Shown here piece after piece: positions 8,346 through 13,373 of a stretch of 13,373 nucleotides of DNA (its first letter is position 1; each line of letters begins with the position of its first letter). A program made the position numbers and the translations under genes. Below the pieces are notes generated by a model. It did not search any database. It was not told the DNA's origin and saw nothing but the letters and a program-made list of their open reading frames with translations. Source of the DNA: Tulasnella sp. 424 (lineage: Eukaryota > Basidiomycota > Agaricomycetes > Cantharellales > Tulasnellaceae). The stretch is from assembly GCA_019633425.1 (NCBI GenBank), contig WSUB01000398.1, positions 1-13,373 of the forward strand, read 5' to 3'.

Positions 8346-9342
8346 ATGAAAATCGTCACACAAGAAGAAGCAACCTCTTGCAAGCAAATAAGCTATAGCC
8401 AGCTTCTTGAGATTGTGCAAGGTGCATTTCGTCTCGCATATTGCAGTGACGCCGAGTTCACAAGCATCGTCCTTTAGCTACATTGGGCAAGCCCGCGCAA
8501 CAAAGCTCAAGTCGGCAGGCGGGACCGAATTCGAGGATGAGGAAGGGTAAGTTGAAAGTTCATTTCTCGGAAGAATGACGATACTTCTATTCGACCGATT
8601 GATGATGATTTGGTATCGTACCTAGATTTGGCTGAAGGCACTTCTAGATCTGGGGAGCACGACGGTAAGGGGTTCAACAAAGCAGAGAAGCTTGCCTGGA
8701 TCATGGGCATGATAACCGATCACGAGAGGAAAACAAGTGAGTGAACCGCCTACGAGATTTAATAGCAATCTCACTGAAGGACTGTGGTTCTTACTTCCAT
8801 TTCCTTCGCCAGGGCACGATGCCGGTGTAAAGCTGGCCCCACCTCCCCCTGGCCATCCCACGACTTCGATCCTGAGGCCAGTCGTCAAAGAAGAGCCCAA
8901 ACCCGAGCCAGAAGCTCAAGTTCTGTTCTCTCCCCTGGACTACCAAACCAACCTCGGCAATGCCTGCGTCGCCCACGACATTTATCTCGAGGCCCGCCGC
9001 ACCATGCGGCCTCGTACACAGGCCGAGGAGCTTTCAAGAAGAAAACGAGCACTTCGCATGGCGTACAAGGAGATCCTTGCAGTTATTGGCGACATCGAGT
9101 GGCACCGGAAGGGGACTGGCTTCAAATCAGGACCGCAATCTTCCGTTCTTGTCGGGTTGGAACAAGTACCCGACGAAAACCACCGACCTTGGCTGCTGGA
9201 GAAGCTGGACATTCTGAAGACGAGACAGTGCGAAATTAGATGCGCCATCGAGGAGAATGAAGAAGCGCGACGGCATCTCATTGTCGTAATGGATGCGGTT
9301 CTCATCACTCTCCGCGCTGGTGCCCACGGGATCGTCTTCTAG
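8346..9342 (+). CDS. Gene Y1, 5'-truncated but open, five exons (unrecognised family)
   Basis: The exons 8346-8421, 8478-8546, 8626-8736 and 8813-9342 (four retained of five in Y2) join into 786 nt, 261 codons plus TAG. All three introns (56, 79 and 76 bp) are GT-AG and phase 1, at the same places as in Y2. The protein has a proline patch (L-A-P-P-P-P-G-H-P), a charged stretch, a basic R-R-K-R-A segment that could act as a nuclear signal, and a C-terminal helical region rich in E, R and L. Compared with Y2 it lacks the promoter, exon 1 and most of exon 2, about 130 residues; those were replaced by the GH31 fragment ending at 8336. The start at 8346 is the first ATG after that junction and is probably not the ancestral start. 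Exon 3 is 69 bp here against 201 bp in Y2. The family is unknown to me. Confidence 0.6.
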
Positions 9343-9628
9343 CAGAAACGCCGGGTAGAACTCCTTGACTCGTACAAACAACATCGTATAACTTCCTCCA
9401 TTTTCCCTGTAACCGTGTATGATGGTAAATATTTGTATTGTGGATTTTCCTACACCCATGTTGTGGACTCGGGGCGAACCCCTGACAGCGCCCCCACTCT
9501 GATCCTCTGTCTTTCTTTTGACCACAATACCAACGCCTGTCGAGCATGTAAAGTATGTTTTCTAAGCGGCAATTTAGGACCGGATTCAGCTCTCCAAGGG
9601 GTGACAATGGAGAATCGTCGCAAATAGC
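9343..9628. other. Intergenic region between convergent Y1 and Z
   Basis: About 286 bp separate the stop codons of two convergent genes and should hold both 3' ends. I see no further gene; the overlapping open frames are shadows of neither gene and lack splice or family support. Confidence 0.45.
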
Positions 9629-10675
9629 TTAGAGGGGGGAGACTGATTCAACAGAAACAATTTGCGTGTACGATGGTGGGGAATCAGAACCGATGTCTGG
9701 TTCGCGAAACGGCACGTCATTGAAAAAACTAAACCTCCAAGAACGAATGCAATTGGTTACTCTAGAGTCTACTGTGACGAGACGAAGCGAATCGCTGCTC
9801 TGATGTCCGTTTTGACCACTCTTAATCCGTCGACCCTCTACCTCCACACCTTCCTCTCCCCCACCCCAGCTTTCTCTGACCTTGAATTCCTCCTCCAGCG
9901 ACGTATTCGTGAGTAGTTCGGGCTCCTGCTCCGTTTGTTGGGCCACAAGTCCCTCGTGAACATCTAATGCCTGAGTTCTTGTCGCTAAGTCTTCTCGACC
10001 GGCCTCTAGGACGCTTTCCAATATAGCCATTGCCTCCTCATCATCCGATGACAGGTTTACCAATGGGTCTGATTCAATGGAAGACGACATAGATGTATTT
10101 GCCTCCTCTTGTGAACCATCATTTGGCGCTGCCGGAGGAAGTAGTGAACACGGGATGAAATCAAGGGAAGGTCAAGCTTAAAAGACCATTTCGGGCTTAC
10201 CTTCCTCTGCAGTATCGCTAATCATTGCTTCGTCAATATCCATTTCCTCGGCTTCAAGTTGTGCTGTCGGATGGTCTGTCAACGGCAAGGAATGAATTAC
10301 TGCCCCTCAGACCAGCGGCAGTAACACGGACCAAATGCGTAGGATGTAGGATGAAATACTTCAGGGGGGAGAATGAAGTCTGAGAATAAAGTAACTAGAT
10401 CAGTACCGGTTGACGTTGCAGGTACGAGTGTTGGCGCACTTGGAACAGGGCTGGCGTACCCAAGACCCCAACTTTGGAGTGAGGAAAGTTGCTCCTCTCC
10501 GAGACGGCGGCCTTCAAAGTCGATATAAGAGGAGGAAATGGTTGACAGACCAAAAGATGTTTGGAGGTGAGGGGTAGCGGCCAGTACGGCGCTTCCTACG
10601 CGAGGATCCTTGAACAGCAAGAGCCAACGACTCTAGTCGCTAGCGCTCGCAAGCCCAACGAGCGACAGGTTATCA
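9629..10675 (-). CDS. Gene Z, acidic unrecognised protein, at least three exons; 5' end uncertain
   Basis: Minus-strand exons 10675-10332, 10275-10201 and 10128-9629 join in phase through two GT-AG introns (56 and 72 bp; the first has a GTTGAC branch-like site). The product contains K-D-P-R-V-G-S-A-V-L-A-A-T, then a very acidic middle (E-A-E-E-M-D-I-D-E-A-M; S-S-D-D-E-E-A-M) and an E-rich region near the end. The first exon has a good acceptor (CTGAC then TTACAG at 10676) but carries an in-frame TAG at 10635-10633, and downstream of that TAG no Met occurs until exon 2. So either the gene has a nonsense mutation, or the true first junction is elsewhere. The clean frame over the remaining ~280 codons argues it was functional until recently. 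It is divergent from Y2, sharing about 230 bp. I do not recognise the family; acidic composition alone does not give a function. Confidence 0.5.
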
Positions 10676-10775
10676 CTGTAAGATTTAACATGCAGTCAGC
10701 GTTTATATGGACGCGAATGATTGCCGCGCGAAAGGACTCGGGGGTGTTTGGGAGATCTGACGGCCGTGGTGTTCC

Positions 10776-10783
10776 TGACGTCA
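10776..10783 (+). promoter_or_regulatory. Palindromic CRE motif upstream of Y2
   Basis: TGACGTCA is a perfect eight-base palindrome 120 bp before the Y2 ATG. It is the consensus CRE/ATF bZIP site and is the best version among the Y promoter copies (TGACGTAA at 1349, CGACGTAA near 2120, TGACATAA on the minus strand at 7168-7161). It lies between divergent Y2 and Z and could serve both. Confidence 0.5.
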
Positions 10784-10903
10784 GCGGAGTGCACAGACGA
10801 TACAAACGTCATCGACCGCGAAGCCCTCTTTTTCTCGATTTGGGTATCGACCACTTCAAACACCTGAACTCTGTCTTCCGCCGTCAACGACGTTTTCGCC
10901 ACC

Positions 10904-12463
10904 ATGAATCAACAACCCGCATTTGTTCAACACCCCGATCTTAGGGACTTCATGAAACCCATCATAACCGACGCGATCCTTCTACAAACTCGTGAGCGGA
11001 CTATCGCGAACACTACAAGTTTGGAGGAAGAGCTACAGAAGTTGGTGATCATGAAGGATTCTCTCCCTCCCGAAAGGTAACGAGACCATCTCCCTTTTGT
11101 TTCATTTGACTTATTTCGTCTACTAGTTGCCGCTTTCCTATCCTCCCAGTCGCCAATGGAGGTCGTGTTGAGAACTTGGACCGCTACCTCCTCATCTGGT
11201 GCTCGACATTCAAGCCACACTATCCCTCCCTACCGCAAGAGATATCGCAAAGTACCCTTGACGTGATATATCGAGTGACTGGTAGACATAGGTGTGGCTT
11301 GATGATGCACAAGGTGGCGAAGGGAGCCCGCGACCCGATGATGGCATGTTCGAAGAAGCTAGGAGGCGAGCAGTCTGCCGAGCTTACGAAAAGCCCTCGG
11401 AGTGAGGCTGTCTTGAGAGTGATTCAAGGTACCATGTCCATTACTCTCGGGGCTCGCGATGAGGCACTTACATCAGCTTCTTTAATTCAGAGGCCTTTGG
11501 GGGCCCCAAAGCCAAGCCGCACTTCGCCACGTCCCCTTTCCCCGGCCACACCGGGCAGAATAACGCGAAATCAGACACAAGCATTGAGGTGGATACATGT
11601 GCTGGTAGTAAAGAAGAAGAAACGACGGAAGATGGCGACATCGAAGACAATGGATCGCAGAGTAACCATGACGACTTTCAACCTAAAGCTGGTGCGTCCA
11701 TCGATCAATAATCCCGTCGCCCCGGCTTTACTAATACAGAGCTACCACTTAGGGCCCAAGTCGGCTGTTGGTGGGTTAAACCCGAGCATCGGCGATGACA
11801 GCGGGATCGAAGCTCTCAGATCCATGATGGCTCGTCTGGCGACTACCAGAAAGAAGAAAGGTAAGGATCAACACAGCGAGAATGACAGGTGCTCCTCAGA
11901 ACTCACCGACCATATGTTTGTTTTGTCATTAGGTCCCGCCGTCATCGTCAAACTGGCCCGGCCGCCCCCCCAGCCATCCGACTCAGTCGATACTTCGTCC
12001 GGTGATCAGTCATACAGCCTCTCCACAGCTCGAACGCCCAGAAGAACAGAAAATGCTTTCACCTTTGGAATATACCGGCAATGCTGACATCGTCCGTTCA
12101 ATTTACAACGAGGCCCGAACCACCGGCACTGCAAGAACGGAGGGTGAAGAAAGGTCCAGGCGCAAGAGAGCCGGCAAGATGGCACTAGAAGAGATTCGCG
12201 ACGTGGTCGAACAGGTCGAGTGGGATAGGAGAGGACGGAGATACCAGGAAGGATCTTTTCCTTCGTTGATGGAAGGAGTCGACCTGGTACCACAAGAGGA
12301 CCAAAGAAAATTTGTGTTGGAGAGGCGAGAGATGATTAGGAAGCAGCGGTGCGAGACCCGCATTACAGTATGAGATAAAATTGAAGCTGCCGAACATATT
12401 TGGGCAGTAGTCGAGGCTGTCGTCGTATGTTTTGAGGCTGGCAAGGAGGGAGTCGTGTTTTAG
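10904..12463 (+). pseudogene. Gene Y2, full-length copy with a frameshift and a nonsense codon
   Basis: Exons 10904-11076, 11127-11428, 11491-11691, 11753-11860 and 11933-12463 have GT-AG introns of 50, 62, 61 and 72 bp. The first is phase 2 and the others phase 1. The ATG sits in a strong GCCACCATG context. The frame begins M-N-Q-Q-P-A-F-V-Q-H-P-D-L, has an E/D-rich exon 3, a basic stretch (R-S-R-R-K-R-A-G-K) and a helical C-terminus parallel to Y1. In exon 5 a C7 run (11965-11971) has one base too many: similarity to Y1 (V-K-L-A-R-P-P-P) moves to the next frame (S-I-L-R-P-V). A TGA at 12371-12373 falls where Y1 has a Glu codon, and after it the frame stays open and aligned with Y1 to TAG 12461-12463 (E-G-V-V-F against H-G-I-V-F). 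Total would be about 437 codons. Two lesions in one exon suggest recent decay; sequencing error at the C-run remains possible. Confidence 0.62.
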
Positions 12464-12912
12464 TTAACCATTCATTGCATACATGGATATTTAAAGCTGA
12501 GACGTTGGCGATACATGCCTATATGGGCCGCGACGAATCCAGTCGGAAAGTGGCTTCTTGCGTGATCAAATACCGACCTCGGGCATTGGGCGGGCACCTT
12601 AAACTCGGAGTTTTGTCGATATGGCTCGTTAGACACAATATAGCTACAGAGAACTAGCTATACCAATATAGTACTCTAATCCAGTAACTTTACTATGGTC
12701 TGCCCTAGGGGCGATCAAATGTCCTAGGATGTTGTACTGCCTCCTGACTTCCGCTAGACCACCACTCCCGCTGCTTGAACCGCATATTTCTGCTTGGAGT
12801 CCAAGCTCCACTATTTCCGCCTTCAACTCTTTGTCGTCCATTTCACTCTCGTCCTTCTCCGTGTCCTGTACAATTAGGTCAGCATGCGAACTTCCAGAGT
12901 GGTGGAGACCCG
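12464..12912. other. Interval after Y2 with one possible minus-strand exon
   Basis: No established gene. On the minus strand a good splice acceptor (CATGCTGAC, then TTGTACAG ending at 12866) precedes an open frame 12865-12644. It starts D-T-E-K-D-E-S-E-M-D-D-K-E-L-K, is charged and helix-like, then turns serine/glycine-rich. A GTAAAG donor at about 12693 could end the exon. It could be a piece of an unknown gene whose upstream exons were removed by insertion of the GH31 fragment next to it. Confidence 0.3.
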
Positions 12913-13063
12913 GTTTGCGAGCTGTGGGAGGGAGCAGCTGTGGAAGCTGTCGTGCCTGGGGGGAAGACTCGAGAGCACCGGGAAGGCTGCCATGTTACGA
13001 GCGGAGAGGAAGGATGGTAAGGTCACCGTCTTCGACGACAAGAATGTCTCCTTGAGCTGATGG
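12913..13063 (+). pseudogene. Decayed GH31 C-terminal fragment
   Basis: The stretch GAGCTGTGGGAGGGAGCAG, GCTGTCGTGCCTGG, GAAGGCTGCCA, GCGGAGAGGAAGGATGG and GGTCACCGTC matches 265-400 of the left-edge GH31 copy in order. Translation begins C-E-L-W-E-G-A-A-V-E-A-V-V-P-G-G-K, then an insertion of about 7 bp near 12965-12985 breaks the frame. It covers about 50 codons of the beta-sandwich only. It is more diverged than the other copies, so it is an older insertion. Confidence 0.7.
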
Positions 13064-13296
13064 CCCATACGGGTAGATCCCTGTGTCTGAATTGCTCCCT
13101 GCCATTCCGAAATTTGGAGAGGCGGGTTTGGATTTCTTCGCGGGGGGGGATACTGTAGTGGTTGTAACAATCTGGACTGACCTGGTGTTGAGAGCATGCA
13201 GGTCGTCCGACGTCGATTCTACTCCCGCGAACACATAACGAACTGCTCGAAAAATCGCTGGACACGATCTCGCGGCAACATACCGTCGACCATCCT
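12995..13296 (-). other. Frame W, right piece (unrecognised), starting at the GH31 breakpoint
   Basis: Read leftward from 13296, one frame stays open for about 100 codons: K/Q-D-G-R-R-Y-V-A-A-R, then A-I-F-R-A-V-R-Y-V-F-A-G-V-E-S, then S-D-D-L-H-A-L-N-T-R, ending at a TAA near 12995-12997 inside the antisense of the decayed GH31 fragment. It begins inside the GH31 piece in the raw sequence and has no start codon. A possible donor GTCAGT follows N-T-R. The residue make-up up to N-T-R looks protein-like, the tail less so. I do not recognise it. It joins the W piece at 7862-7921 when the inversion is undone. Confidence 0.35.
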
Positions 13297-13373
13297 GTAA
13301 TATTCGGTGTCGCGATCGTCGGTGGTGAAGACGGGAGCGACAAGGAGAGATTGGCCGAGCATGAACTGTTGGT
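13297..13373 (-). pseudogene. GH31 5' piece of the split copy, at the right edge
   Basis: These 77 bp are the exact reverse complement of bases 1-77. They encode [15 protein letters not shown] and end after E-Y-Y, at precisely the base before the point where the fragment at 7922 begins. The rest of this copy upstream is beyond the window. Confidence 0.85.

Noticed and set aside
8784..9239. Alternative long frames inside Y1 exon 5 on both strands
   Set aside because: They overlap the spliced Y1 frame, which is supported by comparison with Y2; they are shadows.
11176..12087. One uninterrupted 303-codon frame as the Y2 product
   Set aside because: It reads through three introns in the wrong frame; the spliced frame gives acidic, Y1-like protein and phase-consistent GT-AG junctions.
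1..13373. A linear plasmid or large transposon bounded by 77-bp terminal inverted repeats
   Set aside because: The ends are internal coding sequence of a GH31 gene that clearly continues outward, and no polymerase, transposase or recombinase is present.

Overview
This is nuclear fungal DNA. One long gene carries twelve short GT-AG introns (65-115 bp, several with CTAAC- or CTGAC-like branch points), and intact open frames are broken every 40-500 bp by such introns. Intron density, intron size and moderate GC suggest a basidiomycete, possibly a tremellomycete-like yeast; that placement is an inference. There are no bacterial features, tRNAs, rRNAs or CRISPR arrays.

The anchor gene (2556-5893, 13 exons, 806 aa) is an apparently intact intracellular GH31 alpha-xylosidase with both catalytic aspartates. 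Around it lie four further pieces of the same gene's 3' end: a partial paralogue entering at the left edge (3-488), a 415-bp 3' piece (7922-8336), a decayed piece (about 12913-13063) and a 77-bp inverted piece at the right edge (13297-13373). A copy of the GH31 3' flank without coding sequence is at about 1883-2083.

Interleaved with these is a second repeated module of two unrecognised genes, here called X and Y. X pieces are at about 782-1320 (+, broken) and 7204-7576 (-, open). Y is represented by an open but 5'-truncated gene (Y1, 8346-9342), a full-length but frameshifted copy (Y2, 10904-12463), and three promoter or first-exon fragments (1340-1610, 2105-2305 and 7105-7175 inverted). All five-prime Y copies carry a TGACGTMA-like element; where the ATG is known it lies about 110-120 bp upstream. 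A third unrecognised acidic gene, Z, lies on the minus strand (9629-10675), convergent with Y1 and divergent from Y2. Two pieces of an unrecognised frame W sit on either side of an apparent inversion.

The most informative structure is one GH31 copy cut exactly between bases 77 and 78 of the left-edge copy: its 5' piece ends at 13297 (-) and its 3' piece begins at 7922 (+). That is the footprint of a 5.4-kb inversion (7922-13296), and reversing it also joins two parts of frame W in one open frame. The window reads as a rearranged, recently duplicated (perhaps subtelomeric) gene-family region with one working sugar-hydrolase gene among decaying copies. The 77-bp identity of the two window ends also looks like an assembly-graph overlap, so contiguity needs confirmation.
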